Assembly (NCBI GenBank): GCA_020634495.1 | Contig: JACKBR010000012.1 | Location: forward strand, 46,852-110,851 | DNA from: Ardenticatenaceae bacterium | GTDB taxonomy: Bacteria; Chloroflexota; Anaerolineae; Promineifilales; Promineifilaceae | Direction of reading: 5' to 3' | DNA length: 64,000 nucleotides | Shown here: piece by piece, positions 10,258-19,385 of the stretch | Position numbering within the stretch: the stretch's first letter is position 1 | Layout: the number at the start of each line of letters is the position of its first letter | The notes under the pieces: generated by a model | What the model saw: only the letters and a program-made list of their open reading frames with translations | What the model was told of the DNA's origin: nothing | Database searches by the model: none | Translations under genes and position numbers: made by a program

Positions 10258-10296
10258 TATGCAAGTGAGCAAGTTTGCGGTAAAACCACTTGCATA
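10258..10296. repeat. Inverted repeat at the end of copy 1
   Basis: TATGCAAGTG and CACTTGCATA are perfect 10-base arms. A second nested pair, around GCAAGTTTGCG and CGCAAACTCGC, follows. It lies between the two tandem paralogs and may have replaced the original end of copy 1. Confidence 0.6.
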
Positions 10297-10329
10297 CCTG
10301 CGTGCCTGCAAACTCGCAAACTCAGAATT

Positions 10330-11780
10330 ATGTTAACCACCCGCCGCCTCTTCACCATCTTCTCGCCCTCGCTCTGTTTGTCATGTCCGTGCGTGAGACG
10401 CTGGACGGACATGTGGTGGCATTTGCGCACTAGCGAGGCGATCTGGCAGATGGGGCGATTCCCCAGTTTGATCTGTTTAGCTACACCGTGCCGCAAAACG
10501 TGTGGATTGTGCAGCGGTGGCTGACCGACGTGGGCATGTGGCTGGTGTACGAACTGGCCGGATTGGCCGGGCTGAGCCTGCTGTTTGCCGCGATTGTGGC
10601 GGTGACTTTTATGCTGGTGTATGCGCGGTGCGCGGGACGGCCGTATCTCGCTGCATTGGTCACGCCAGTTGCCTACTTCACCGCCGCGCTGCCCTCGGCG
10701 TGCGCCCTCAGATGATCAACATTCTCTTTTTGGCGCTGTTTGTGTTTGTGGTGGATGGCGTGCGGCTGGCGGGCTGGCGCAGCCGCGCCTTTTGGCTGTT
10801 GCCGCTGCTGACGGCGCTGTGGGCCAACATGCACTCCGGCTACCTCACCGGCATCGCCTGCTCGGCGCGTACGTCGTGGGCGAAGCAATCCAGCGCCGCC
10901 TGGCCCAGCCGGACGAGACGACGCTCTCCTGGCCGCAAGTGGCCAGCTCGCAGGCGTGACGGCGCTTTCCTGCTGGCCGCTCTCATCAACCCGCGTGGCC
11001 TCGACCTGGTACTGTTCCGCTGGGCACGCTGGGCAGCGACGCCATCAAAGCAATATCGTGGAATGGTATTCGCCCGATTTTCACCTGGTTTATTTCTGGT
11101 TTTGGCGGGATGATGGCCTGGGCGTGGTGAGTCTGGTTTTCTCGCGCCGTTCCGTCACCTGGACCGATTTGCTGCTGTTTGGCGGGACAGCGGCGGGCGG
11201 ACTGCTCTCGGCGCGGCACATTCCGCTGTTTGCCGTGCCGCTGCGCCGATTATCGCCCGCCATTTGCTCAGCGCCCTCAGCCAGACGCGGCTGTATCCGT
11301 TGGCCAGCGGCACCTCCAGATGAAACCGCGCCAACCGCTTTTTGCAGATGCTCAACGGCGTGGTGCTGCTGCTGATGCTGCTGGTGGGGGCGGTCTGGCT
11401 GCAAACGCGGCTGGCGGGCAACGCGGCGGCTCTAGAGCGCACCTTCCCATCGCGGCGGTGGATTTTTTGGAAGAAGCCGGGCTGGCCGAAAGCGTATCTA
11501 CAACACCTACAGTGGGGTGGTTACCTGATTTGGCGGCGCATTCCGTGTTTATAGACGGCCGTACCGAACTCTACGGCGACGACTTTTCCGCACTTATTTA
11601 CAAACCACCCGCGTGAGCGAAAACTGGCAGCAACCGCTCGATGAAATGGCGGTGGACGTGGTGCCTGCTGCGCCGCAGTTCTGCCTGGCCACCGTCCTGC
11701 AAGTCAGCGGCGATTGGCAAGAGGTGTACAGTGACGACCTCGCCCGTGTTTGTGAGGAATGGAGATTAGAGATTGGATAG
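10330..11780 (+). pseudogene. GT-C-like membrane protein, copy 2 of the tandem pair, frame broken
   Basis: A close paralog of the gene before it. The order MLTTRRLF, VRETLD, MWWHLRTSEAI, QMINILFLALFVFVVDGV, WANMHSGYLTGI, AALINPRGLDLVLF, LLSARHIPLFAV, FLEEAGLAES and FIDGRTELYGDDF can be followed across all three frames. At least five indels are required. One is explicit: copy 1 has CTGGACCCGGACATG where copy 2 has CTGGACGGACATG, two bases short. The reading ends CEEWRLEIG-stop, where the last residues and the stop codon come from a GGAGATT repeat. It is either a decaying gene or, more likely given the neighbouring pattern, a gene with uncorrected indels. Confidence 0.68.
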
Positions 11781-11823
11781 AGATTGGAGATTTTTCATCT
11801 CTAATCTCCGATCTCAATCTCCC
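11757..11823. repeat. GGAGATT hairpin element, copy 1
   Basis: The left arm is built of GAGATTAGAGATTGGA units and the right arm of CTCTAATCTCCGATCTCAATCTCC units, with a T-rich loop between. It supplies the stop codon of the upstream gene. Confidence 0.8.
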
Positions 11824-11825
11824 AA

Positions 11826-13409
11826 AATGGAACCGATTTTGCCCAAACAACCATCAACTGGCGGCGTACCGATTGGCTCTGGCTGGCCCTGATTGGCCTG
11901 CTGTTTCAGGCCGTCTGGGCGGTGCAGATGCCTACGCCGACCTACATGGACGCCTATACTACACCAGCAACGGCCAGCGGCTGGCGGCTGGCGATAGCTT
12001 CTGAGCTGGTCATCTGGCAATATCTGGACGATCCGGCTGGGTTGCCCACGCCCAGCCACAGCTACTGGATGCCGCTGACCTCGATTTTGGCGGCGGCGGG
12101 CTACAGCCTGGGGGATGGCTTTTGGGCGGCGCAATTGCCGTTTTGGCTGCTGGCGGGCTTGCTGCCGCTGCTGGCGTATTGGATCAGTCTGCAATTTTTT
12201 AGCGAACGGTGGCAGGTGTGGACGGCCGTTCTCCTGACAATCTCCGGCGGTTTTTACACACGATTCCTCAACCAGCCGTCCACCTTTGTGCCTTTTGCCT
12301 GGGCGGGCGGGCTGTGCTTGCTCTTTCTGGCTTTCACCCAGCAGCGTTCTGCCAAAAAGTGGTGGTTCCTGGCGGGTTTCACCGCTGGGCTGGCGCATCT
12401 AACGCGGGCGGATGGGGCATTGTTGCTTGTAGTGAGCGGGTTGGTTTTGATTTTAGAGACTGGAGATTGGAGACTGGAGATTAAAAAGCGATTCTCAATC
12501 TCCAATCTCCAATCTCCAATTCTCCTTCTTTTGGGTTACCTGTTAGTAATGACGCCCTGGTTCATCCGCAACTGGCGTGTGTGGGAACGGCCGTTGCCCA
12601 TTAGCGGCACGCAAACCATTTTCCTGACGACGTATGACGATTTGTTTGCGTACGGCCGTTCCTTCAATCTGGCTCACTTTCTGGATTGGGGCTGGGGCAA
12701 TATTTTGCAGTCCAAGTTGGACGGCCTGCTGCTGGCGGGCGGCACGTTTGTGGCCGTCTGCGGGGTTGTCTTTTTGACACCGCTGATTGTGTGGGGCTGG
12801 CGGAACTGGTGGCGAGATGCGGAAAAACGCGCTTTTCTGCGCCCGCTGAGCTGGTACGCCCTGCTGCTGTTTCTGGCGATGAGCCTTGTTTTTACGCTTC
12901 CGGGTGGACGTGGCGGGCTGTTGCACTCCTCTGTGGCGTTGTGGCCCTGGCTGATGGTGCTGGCGACGGCCGGGCTGGGCTACGCTGTGGATTGGATGGC
13001 GACCAAGCTGCCCCATTGGGAACCACAAAAAGCGAAGCCGCGCTTTGCCGCGCTGTTTGTCGTCGTGGCCTTTGTCATCAGCGCCAGCCTGTTTTATGCG
13101 CGGGCGGATGGCACATTGGAGGCAGAGGTTTATGCTGAAGTGGGAGAGATGGTGGGGGAAACGGCCGTTATCATGGCAGGTAACGCGCCAGGTGTCTACT
13201 ACCACACCGGGCTGCCGTCCCTTAGCATCCCCAATGAGCCAGTTCCCATCGTGCAAGAAGCGGCAAAACGCTACGGCGTCACCCACCTGCTGCTGGATGC
13301 GGATCATCCGCTGCCGCTGAATGAACTTTACACGCAAGCTGCCAGTCGGCCCGGCTTTGAACTGCTGTTTGCCCGCGACGGCTACCAGCTTTATGGGTTG
13401 GTGCCATGA
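11826..13409 (+). pseudogene. GT39-like membrane glycosyltransferase, two compensating frame breaks near the N-terminus
   Basis: About 525 residues. The N-terminal helix WLWLALIGLLFQAVWAVQ precedes YMDAYYYTSNGQRLAAG, but that segment is read correctly only if the frame shifts at about 11955 and shifts back at about 12000. From there SELVIWQYL onward is one clean frame to the stop at 13409. SHSYWMPLTSILA and TRADGALLLV are typical of this Chloroflexota GT-C group. The left boundary is approximate because the true start lies in or beside the repeat element. The gene contains a second GGAGATT element at 12453, translated in frame. The stop overlaps the next ATG. Confidence 0.75.
12453..12526. 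repeat. GGAGATT hairpin element, copy 2, translated in frame
   Basis: The left arm GAGACTGGAGATTGGAGAC and the right arm AATCTCCAATCTCCAATC pair through most of their length. In the host gene it reads LETGDWRLEI...ISNLQSP between two membrane helices, with the frame kept. Confidence 0.9.
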
Positions 13410-15031
13410 AATCGGAAAAGCGTTTGGAGATGGGGAGATTGGAGATTGGAGACTGGAGATTAGGCAATTCCCAATCTCCAGTCTCCAATCTCCTAAAAAA
13501 CCAGTGGCTGTGGCTTCTCGCTGTCCTCCTCCTCGCTATTCTCCTCCGCCTGCCCGCCTTGGACATGCTGATTGACAACGATGGCGGGGCGCGTGCTTAC
13601 CACGCCCGGCTCATTTTGGCGGGGGAACCGCTGTACGGCACGCACCACACGGGGCATCATCTGCCCGCGATTTACTACACCTACGCCACGGCAATGGCCC
13701 TTTTTGGCGACAGCACCTGGGCTATCCAGTTTTTCCTGCTGCTGTGGACAATCCCGACGGTTTATTTTTTATATTTGCTGGCGCTGGAATTGACCGAGGA
13801 TGGGGGAACGGCCGTACTCGCCGCGCTCTTTTACGCCATTCTCAGCGCTCATTTGCAACTGTGGGGCCAAACAGCCGAGACGGAACTGTTTGCCAATTTG
13901 TTTAGGATTACGGCCGTTTGGCTGCTGGTGGTTTTGCTAAAGCGGCAAAAACCAGCCTGGCAGTTTGTCTGTGTGGGGCTGTTGGCAGCTGCTGCATTTC
14001 TTTTCAAGGCGGTTTATCTTTCACCTGTAGCGATTTGTGCGATGGCACTGCTGCTTGTGTGGTGGCAAACGCGGCAGCAGGCTGGGGCCGGGCGTTTATT
14101 TTGGCAGCGGGCCCTGTGGAGTGGAGCGGGCTTTGTGTTGGGGATTACGGCCGTTGCTGCCTATTTTGCCTGGCAAGGCGTTTTGCCCCGGCTGATGCAG
14201 GTGTTTACACTGGTCGGTGCATACAGCGAACGCTCCACAGGCTTGAATGAAGAAGTGGTCACAGGTACTGTGCGTTTTTTGCTGTATCCCTTGCTGCCGC
14301 TTTGGGGGCTGGCGGTGAATAATGCGGTGCTGCTGCTGTATAGTTTAGCGGGATTTTTGCTGCTGCTTATGAAACGGCCGTGGCGTAAAGGGCTGCTCGT
14401 TCTATTGCCAATATGGTTCGTGCTGTCGTTTGTTGAGGCTGGGTTGAAGCTGGAGCTGTTTGCCCATTATTATTTGCTCATCGTGCCTGCGCTTTCATTG
14501 CTGGCGGCCTGGTTTTTGCGGAAGCTGTATCAAGATTTGGTTGGTGCTGGGCGAGGACGGTTGGGAACGGCCGTGTTCACCGGGTTGCTCCTGGCCGCAT
14601 TGCTGGTTAGCGTCTTTGAAAATGGTACTTATTATCGCCAATACCTTCGCTATTTTGGTGGCGAGGTGAGCCAGGCACAATTCATCGAGGACGGCTGGCC
14701 TGACTTTGGCGAGCGGCTGGTGCGTGTTACAGAATTGGCTGATTATGTCAAGCAGACAACAGAGCCTACAGATAAAATTTACGATTGGTCGCAGGACGTC
14801 CAGCTTTACTTTTTGGCTGAACGACAAAGCCCAGTGGATATTATCTGGCCTTATGATTTGGAAGCGACGCAAAATCTGGAGGCCTTGTTTGGGCCACAAA
14901 CGCAGCTCATCATCATTGATCAACGGCGCGAGCCCACCCCACCGGACTGGTTCATGGCGGAATTGACTGCCAATTACGAACGGGTCGCCCAGTTTGACGA
15001 GCAGCTAATCTACCAAAGAGTATCTGATTGA
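13406..15031 (+). CDS. GT39-like membrane glycosyltransferase with a repeat-derived N-terminus
   Basis: 541 residues, intact. The ATG at 13406 overlaps the previous TGA. Residues 7-30 are encoded by a GGAGATT hairpin element (LEIGDWRLG...SPVSNL). The first hydrophobic helix then begins, followed by the acidic first-loop segment DNDGGARAYHARLI. HLPAIYYTYATAMALFG and TAETELFANLF are family signatures for undecaprenyl-phosphate-sugar-dependent GT-C enzymes. A large C-terminal soluble region ends in IYQRVSD. Because the element starts only about 18 bases after the start codon, the original start may have been downstream, near the first helix. Confidence 0.85.
   Translation: MKSEKRLEMGRLEIGDWRLGNSQSPVSNLLKNQWLWLLAVLLLAILLRLPALDMLIDNDGGARAYHARLILAGEPLYGTHHTGHHLPAIYYTYATAMALFGDSTWAIQFFLLLWTIPTVYFLYLLALELTEDGGTAVLAALFYAILSAHLQLWGQTAETELFANLFRITAVWLLVVLLKRQKPAWQFVCVGLLAAAAFLFKAVYLSPVAICAMALLLVWWQTRQQAGAGRLFWQRALWSGAGFVLGITAVAAYFAWQGVLPRLMQVFTLVGAYSERSTGLNEEVVTGTVRFLLYPLLPLWGLAVNNAVLLLYSLAGFLLLLMKRPWRKGLLVLLPIWFVLSFVEAGLKLELFAHYYLLIVPALSLLAAWFLRKLYQDLVGAGRGRLGTAVFTGLLLAALLVSVFENGTYYRQYLRYFGGEVSQAQFIEDGWPDFGERLVRVTELADYVKQTTEPTDKIYDWSQDVQLYFLAERQSPVDIIWPYDLEATQNLEALFGPQTQLIIIDQRREPTPPDWFMAELTANYERVAQFDEQLIYQRVSD
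13424..13493. repeat. GGAGATT hairpin element, copy 3, at the N-terminus of a gene
   Basis: The left arm GGGGAGATTGGAGATTGGAG and the right arm AATCTCCAGTCTCCAATCTC flank a short loop containing TAGGCAATTC. It is translated in the glycosyltransferase starting at 13406. Confidence 0.9.
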
Positions 15032-15037
15032 TTTTTC

Positions 15038-15103
15038 ACCGCAGAGGACGCGGAGATCGCAGAGAAAACTTAAAACCTCTGCGCCCTCCGCGCTCTCTGC
15101 GGT
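15038..15103. repeat. ACCGCAGAG hairpin repeat between glycosyltransferase genes
   Basis: ACCGCAGAGGACGCGGAGAT on the left pairs with GCGCTCTCTGCGGT and neighbouring CTGCGCCCTCC on the right. Hairpins of this CGCAGAG type are known as dispersed repeats in many genomes. Weaker relatives are at 24308 and 54365. Confidence 0.85.
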
Positions 15104-15124
15104 AAAGAAAGCATGGAGAAGGGA

Positions 15125-16672
15125 ATGAATTTATTAGGCAAGCGGCGGTTATGGGTGATTGTGGCGGCAGGCATTGGGCTGGCGCTGTTTTTGGGCTTTG
15201 CGGCGCAAAACAAGCTGGGTTTTCCGCTGGATGATGCCTGGATTCACCAAACCTATGCGCGGAATTTGGCGCGATACGGCCGTCTCGAATTTATTCCCGG
15301 CGTCAGCAGCGCAGGTTCTACGTCTCCGCTTTGGACGCTGCTGCTGGCTTTGGGCTACTTACTCCGCGTGCCGTATTTATTGTGGGCGTACCTGCTGGGC
15401 GGCCTGTGCCTGGTCTGGCTGGGGTGGAGCGGGATGCACCTTTGGCGCACCCTTTGGCCTGCACTGGCTGATCGCGATTGGCTGGCCGGAGTGGTGCTGG
15501 TGCTGACCTGGCCATTGCTGTGGGCAGCGACCAGCGGCATGGAAACCCTCTTTTTTGCCGCGCTGGGCTTGCAGCTTGTCGGTTGGTACGCGGCATTAGC
15601 CACGGCCAGGGCGGTGCCGCTGCGAAAGGTCGCGCAGCTAGGCTTTTTTGCGGGTTTGTTCATTCTTATTCGCCCCGATGGGTTGGGGCTGCTGCTGCTT
15701 GTTCTCATTGGGTTATGGCTGCTGCCCGCATCCTTTGCTGAACGATTGCGACGGGAAGGGGTATTTTTGGGAACGGCCGTCCTTCCTCTGCTGCCTTATT
15801 TTCTATTTAACTGGCAAACAAGCGGCACCCTTTGGCCTAACACACTGTATGCCAAGCAGGTGGAATACGCTGTAGCTTTAGCCCAGCCTTTTATTGCCAG
15901 GCTGGCCCAACTGCTTTTTTTAAGCCTGGGAGGGCCAGCTTCTGGCTGGCGTGGAATTAGTAGTCCGCACTTGCTCTTGCTGCCGGGTTTAGTGGTGGCT
16001 GCCTGGCAGGCGCTAAAGGCAGATTGGGCTCAGCGGCGGTTGCTTTTCCTGCTGCCGTTGCTATGGGCCAGCGGCCATGTGTTCCTTTATGCCTGGCGTT
16101 TACCGGTGACGTTTCAACACGGCCGTTATCTCATACCGATTATGCCAATTTGGGTCATTTATGGCCTGGCGGGATGGGTCCTAGTACTGTTATATAGTTC
16201 GTCAGAAAGTGGCCGTACCTTGTGGCTAGGACAACAGGTAGCGCGCCTATCCTTTACAATCATAATGATGTTTTTCTTGTTGCAAGGGGCCTTTGCTTTT
16301 GCAACAGATGTAGCCATCGTTGAAGGGGAAATGGTCACCGTGGCGGAGTGGTTGTCAACCAACACCCCGCCCGGTGCCCTAATTGCTTCACATGATATAG
16401 GTGCAATTGGATATTTTGCAGAACGGCCGTTACTTGATTTGGCTGGCCTCATTTCACCAGAAGTTATTCCATTGCTACAAAGTGAAACTGCATTGGCTCA
16501 ATATATCTTGAACAGTGATGCACAATACCTGGTGACAGCGCCGGGGTGGCCTTATTCTCAAATTGTAAACCAGCCAACCACCCTGTTACGCTTTGCCACA
16601 AACTTTGCCATTACCAAAGAGCAGGGGCTAAATAATATGACGGTTTATCAGTTAACGGTACCGGAGTCCTAG
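15125..16672 (+). CDS. GT-C type membrane glycosyltransferase
   Basis: 515 residues with an intact frame and about ten hydrophobic helices. FPLDDAWIHQTYARNLARYG is the acidic first-loop region, in which DD replaces the HDE of other family members. SSAGSTSPLWTLLLALGYLL and TSGMETLFFAALG follow; this combination marks a distinct GT-C subgroup frequent in Chloroflexota. The ATG at 15125 is chosen because GAGAAGGG stands directly before it; an ATG at 15113 is also in frame. Its role is probably transfer of a lipid-linked sugar in surface glycan or glycoprotein assembly. It closes the cluster that begins at 5286. Confidence 0.85.
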   Translation: MNLLGKRRLWVIVAAGIGLALFLGFAAQNKLGFPLDDAWIHQTYARNLARYGRLEFIPGVSSAGSTSPLWTLLLALGYLLRVPYLLWAYLLGGLCLVWLGWSGMHLWRTLWPALADRDWLAGVVLVLTWPLLWAATSGMETLFFAALGLQLVGWYAALATARAVPLRKVAQLGFFAGLFILIRPDGLGLLLLVLIGLWLLPASFAERLRREGVFLGTAVLPLLPYFLFNWQTSGTLWPNTLYAKQVEYAVALAQPFIARLAQLLFLSLGGPASGWRGISSPHLLLLPGLVVAAWQALKADWAQRRLLFLLPLLWASGHVFLYAWRLPVTFQHGRYLIPIMPIWVIYGLAGWVLVLLYSSSESGRTLWLGQQVARLSFTIIMMFFLLQGAFAFATDVAIVEGEMVTVAEWLSTNTPPGALIASHDIGAIGYFAERPLLDLAGLISPEVIPLLQSETALAQYILNSDAQYLVTAPGWPYSQIVNQPTTLLRFATNFAITKEQGLNNMTVYQLTVPES

Positions 16673-16880
16673 TACCGTTTTGTCCGAAACCTGTTATACT
16701 GAATTTGCTCCTGTATTTCCATCATACAATTATTTCCATCTTTTTCTTACAACCAATCATTTTTCTATGGTGAACAACGAAACTGACGAAAATTTTTTTT
16801 AAGTAGATTGACATTTGATAGCTACCATAAACATAAACAAGATGTTTGCAGGGTACAAAATACAGAGCGAGGTAAAAATT

Positions 16881-17573
16881 GTGACAGAACAAACCGAATT
16901 ACTTATAGTTGATGATCATCCCGTTTTCCGCCAGGGTCTACGTGACGTGCTAGAAACTGATTCGCGCATGAAGGTGATTGGGGAAGCGGCCGACGGTGAA
17001 GTTGCTATTGAGATGGCCTATGAAGTTAATCCAGAAGTGATCTTAATGGACATTAATTTGCCGACGATCAATGGGTTGCAGGTTACGCGGAAGATCAAGG
17101 CGCAGCTGCCAGATGTAAAGGTGATCATGATTACTGGCTACGATGATGCGGAACAGGTTTTCCATGCCATTCGCGCCGGCGCATCAGCTTACTGCCCCAA
17201 GGATATTACTCCTGAGGCATTGATCAACATTATCCATACCGTGCGTGAGGGGAATTACTACGTTGAAGAGAAAACCATGACGTATGATGAGTTGATGAAT
17301 TGGGTGGAGCAGCGAATCGGCCGTTTCAGCGGGCCGCTGATCAGTGATTCGGAGGATCTCTTTGTACCGCTTTCTCCTCGTGAGATGGAGATTTTAGAGC
17401 ATGTAACGCGAGGCTTGAGCAATAAAGAAATTGCGTATAAACTAGGGATTAGTCATCAAACAGTTAAAAACCACATGACCGCTATTTTGCGCAAGTTGCG
17501 TGTAGATGATCGCACACAAGCGGCCGTTTATGCTCTGCGGCATGGTTGGGTTCGTTTGGAGGGTTCGCGCTAA
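16881..17573 (+). CDS. NarL/DegU-family response regulator
   Basis: 230 residues. The receiver (1-120) has D11/D12 and acceptor D57. A LuxR-type helix-turn-helix is at about 160-225 (SPREMEILEHVTRGLSNKEI, HQTVKNHM). The GTG at 16881 is preferred because GAGCGAGGT precedes it at good distance and the receiver begins at once; an in-frame upstream start exists at 16815. A TTGACA at 16808 may belong to its promoter, but the matching -10 is poor. The kinase of the same type follows 26 bases downstream, so this is a cognate pair. Its position just before the pilin and Tad genes suggests control of pilus expression, which is inference. Confidence 0.94.
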   Translation: MTEQTELLIVDDHPVFRQGLRDVLETDSRMKVIGEAADGEVAIEMAYEVNPEVILMDINLPTINGLQVTRKIKAQLPDVKVIMITGYDDAEQVFHAIRAGASAYCPKDITPEALINIIHTVREGNYYVEEKTMTYDELMNWVEQRIGRFSGPLISDSEDLFVPLSPREMEILEHVTRGLSNKEIAYKLGISHQTVKNHMTAILRKLRVDDRTQAAVYALRHGWVRLEGSR

Positions 17574-17599
17574 CCTGACAATCCCGAGGTAAATATTAC

Positions 17600-18664
17600 A
17601 TGGTAAACACAGATGGAATGGACAATGACTTTTCGCTCGCATCCTTTTTAGAAGAAACGCACAAAGATTACGAACAGACCGAAAGGGATTTAAAAGAAAT
17701 TGACATTCTCATAAAACAAAGTGCGGCAGAAGTTGAACGGCTGGCTCAACGTAACTCTCAGGTTACAAGCTACACTCGTCAACTTCAGACCAACTTTGAG
17801 ACGCTGCCGCGCGAAGATATTAAAGAAGCCTACGAAGCATTAAACGATGTGCAGCAGCGTCTGTTTACCATGAGGGGACAACTAGAAAAGTTACAAAGCG
17901 ACCAACGTAATTTAGAACGGTTGGCTGAATTCCAAAGAAAGATTATTGAGCTCACCGATGGTGCTGTGTCCTTACCCTCATCTGGACGGCGTCGCGGGGT
18001 TGAGCAGCCAAACGTGATCCGCGTTATCCAAACAGAAGAAGCTGTGCGCCAGGGCTTAGTACGTAAAATGCACGACAGTGTGGCTTCCTCAATAAGCAAT
18101 TTCATTCTTCAAGCAGAAATATGCCAGCGTTTTTTCGACATTAATCCAGATCGTGCTCGAACGGAACTAAACGCCCTCAAGAGTTCTGCCGGTTCAACCT
18201 TTAGCAATGTGAAAGATTTTATTTTTGATCTGCGTCCAATGATGTTGGACGATTTGGGTGTTGTTCCGACATTGCGTCGTTATGCCGAATCCTTTCAGGA
18301 AAAAAACGGGATACCTGTGCCTATCACAGTAACGGGTGTTGAGCGGCGGTTAGAAAGCCATATCGAAGTGACAGTGTTTAGAAATGTCCAGGAGCTGCTG
18401 CAAAATGCTATGAACCATGCTCGGGCAACTCAGATCCAGATACAAATTGATATGGGGCAAGAGCAGGTAACGGCCGTTGTCGAAGATAATGGTAGCGGGT
18501 TTAATGTCGATGATGCTCTCAACAGTAACAATAAAACTATTGGCTTAGCTACACTTAGAGAAAGAACCGAAATGCTAGGTGGTGAGCTAAATATCCATAG
18601 CAATGTAGGCCAAGGTACCCGAATTGAATTTGCTATCCCCATTTCTGATGAAATTGCCCTCTAA
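17600..18664 (+). CDS. Cytoplasmic sensor histidine kinase, DegS-like
   Basis: 354 residues with no membrane segment. Residues 15-120 are rich in Glu, Lys and Gln with a heptad look and are probably a coiled-coil sensor region, as in DegS. A HisKA_3 dimerisation segment follows, with the phospho-acceptor in RKMHDSVASSISNF. FDLRPMMLDDLGVVPTLRRY is characteristic of the NarX/DegS kinase family. The HATPase domain shows the N box QELLQNAMNHA, the G1 box VEDNGSGFNV and IGLATLRERTEMLGG. The ATG at 17600 has CGAGG upstream. It surely partners the regulator before it. With no transmembrane helix it must sense an intracellular state. Confidence 0.92.
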   Translation: MVNTDGMDNDFSLASFLEETHKDYEQTERDLKEIDILIKQSAAEVERLAQRNSQVTSYTRQLQTNFETLPREDIKEAYEALNDVQQRLFTMRGQLEKLQSDQRNLERLAEFQRKIIELTDGAVSLPSSGRRRGVEQPNVIRVIQTEEAVRQGLVRKMHDSVASSISNFILQAEICQRFFDINPDRARTELNALKSSAGSTFSNVKDFIFDLRPMMLDDLGVVPTLRRYAESFQEKNGIPVPITVTGVERRLESHIEVTVFRNVQELLQNAMNHARATQIQIQIDMGQEQVTAVVEDNGSGFNVDDALNSNNKTIGLATLRERTEMLGGELNIHSNVGQGTRIEFAIPISDEIAL

Positions 18665-18692
18665 ACATTGAGCCAAAATGCAAGTGCCCATC

Positions 18693-18722
18693 TTGACAAA
18701 AGCAACAGAAAATTGGTACCCT
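18693..18722 (+). promoter_or_regulatory. Candidate promoter for the Flp pilin gene
   Basis: TTGACA, 18-base spacer, TACCCT. The -10 is weak. The predicted leader to the pilin ATG would be about 190 bases, long enough to hold regulation. Confidence 0.4.
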
Positions 18723-18916
18723 GAGTAATGTTAAACGTAAGGTACTAGGACTATCTTAATAGTAATTCGCCAGTAATTACATGCACAAAGAAGGAACTGT
18801 TCAGCAAACCAAGAGTACCACAATCCTATTGTGAGAATTACTGGAAAAGATTAAGCTTACAAACATAAATTCTGTAATTGATTTGATCCCGTAAACTGTA
18901 AAGGAGGTTTACAAAG

Positions 18917-19069
18917 ATGTTATTCTTACACCGTGAAGATGGTCAGGGCTTGGTAGAATATGCATTGGTATTGGTCCTCGTGGCTGTTGTTGTAATCGCT
19001 ATTCTGACTCTGCTCGGTCCGCAAATTGGTAACGTTTTTAGCCGCATCGTTAACGGTCTCAATGCCTAA
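18917..19069 (+). CDS. Flp/Fap-type pilin, major subunit candidate
   Basis: 50 residues. A short basic and polar leader MLFLHREDGQG precedes LVEYALVLVLVAVVVIAIL, the Flp pilin core with the essential Glu-Tyr pair. Prepilin peptidase would cleave after the Gly just before LVEY, as in other Flp pilins. The C-terminal part after the helix is short, as usual. AAGGAGGT lies eight bases upstream, one of the best ribosome sites in the window, as fits a highly expressed structural protein. A strong terminator follows, so it is a single-gene transcript. The Tad assembly genes lie 300 bases downstream. Confidence 0.93.
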   Translation: MLFLHREDGQGLVEYALVLVLVAVVVIAILTLLGPQIGNVFSRIVNGLNA

Positions 19070-19120
19070 TTATTGGCAATATTCATTTTAAGACATATTC
19101 GTTGTTTGTTTTTGAGACCG

Positions 19121-19154
19121 GAGCCCTATCTTTTTGATAGGGCTCAATTTTTTT
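19121..19154 (+). terminator. Intrinsic terminator of the pilin gene
   Basis: GAGCCCTATC / GATAGGGCTC forms a perfect 10-bp stem with a TTTTT loop, followed by AATTTTTTT. Confidence 0.95.
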
Positions 19155-19200
19155 ATAATGACTTATTTATCCCCTGCGTTTTATATGCTTACATCCCCTA

Positions 19201-19228
19201 TTGACATTGTTATGGATCATAGTATGAT
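19201..19228 (+). promoter_or_regulatory. Predicted promoter of the cpaE-tadABC operon
   Basis: TTGACA, 16-base spacer, TATGAT, close to consensus. The predicted start near 19235 leaves a leader of about 150 bases with a small hairpin before the ATG at 19386. Confidence 0.75.
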
Positions 19229-19385
19229 GGTCTAAATTCCTATTTTAGGGCATAATATTATGTATATATAGATTTGTAACTTACCCCTCAAGCCCTCTTT
19301 AGTAATTGTTTCTTTGGAGAAAAGTATAACGAACTGTATTTTCATACAGTATAAAAAAGTGCAATTAAAACTCTTTGGATGAATA

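Larger units (their letters stand above)
8718..10268 (+). pseudogene. GT-C-like membrane protein, copy 1 of a tandem pair, frame broken
   Basis: The first 219 residues read cleanly. After TM1 comes the motif DPDMWWHLRTGEYI, followed by more helices and WANLHSGYLLGI. At about 9360 the frame is lost, but homologous protein continues in other frames: NPSGIG, then LLSARHIPLF, then RYPVAAVDYLQASGLDEG, then VFVDSRADVYGDPFLL up to about 10240. At least four frame changes are needed to read one protein of about 490 residues. Two G/C-rich hairpin repeats lie inside. The family is the multispanning DPDxWWHLxTG group common in Chloroflexota; its function is unproven. The breaks may be sequencing indels. 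The 3' end is approximate. Confidence 0.7.
19070..19385. other. Gap between the pilin gene and the Tad operon
   Basis: This 316-base gap holds the pilin terminator (19121-19154), a consensus promoter (19201-19228) and a small hairpin, ACTGTAT / ATACAGT, near 19331-19348 in the untranslated leader of cpaE. I see no open frame with a ribosome site. Confidence 0.7.

Noticed and set aside
12543..13337. Long open frame on the minus strand opposite a glycosyltransferase
   Set aside because: Gln/Arg/Pro-rich composition, no start signal, and it is the reverse complement of a clear membrane protein gene; high-GC antisense shadow.
11757..13493. Short tandem GATTGGA units considered as a CRISPR-like or VNTR array
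   Set aside because: No regular spacers; the units form two complementary arms, so they are hairpin elements.
16808..16836. TTGACA upstream of the NarL-type regulator as a promoter
   Set aside because: No acceptable -10 at 16-18 bases (AACATA or ACATAA only); left out of the feature list.
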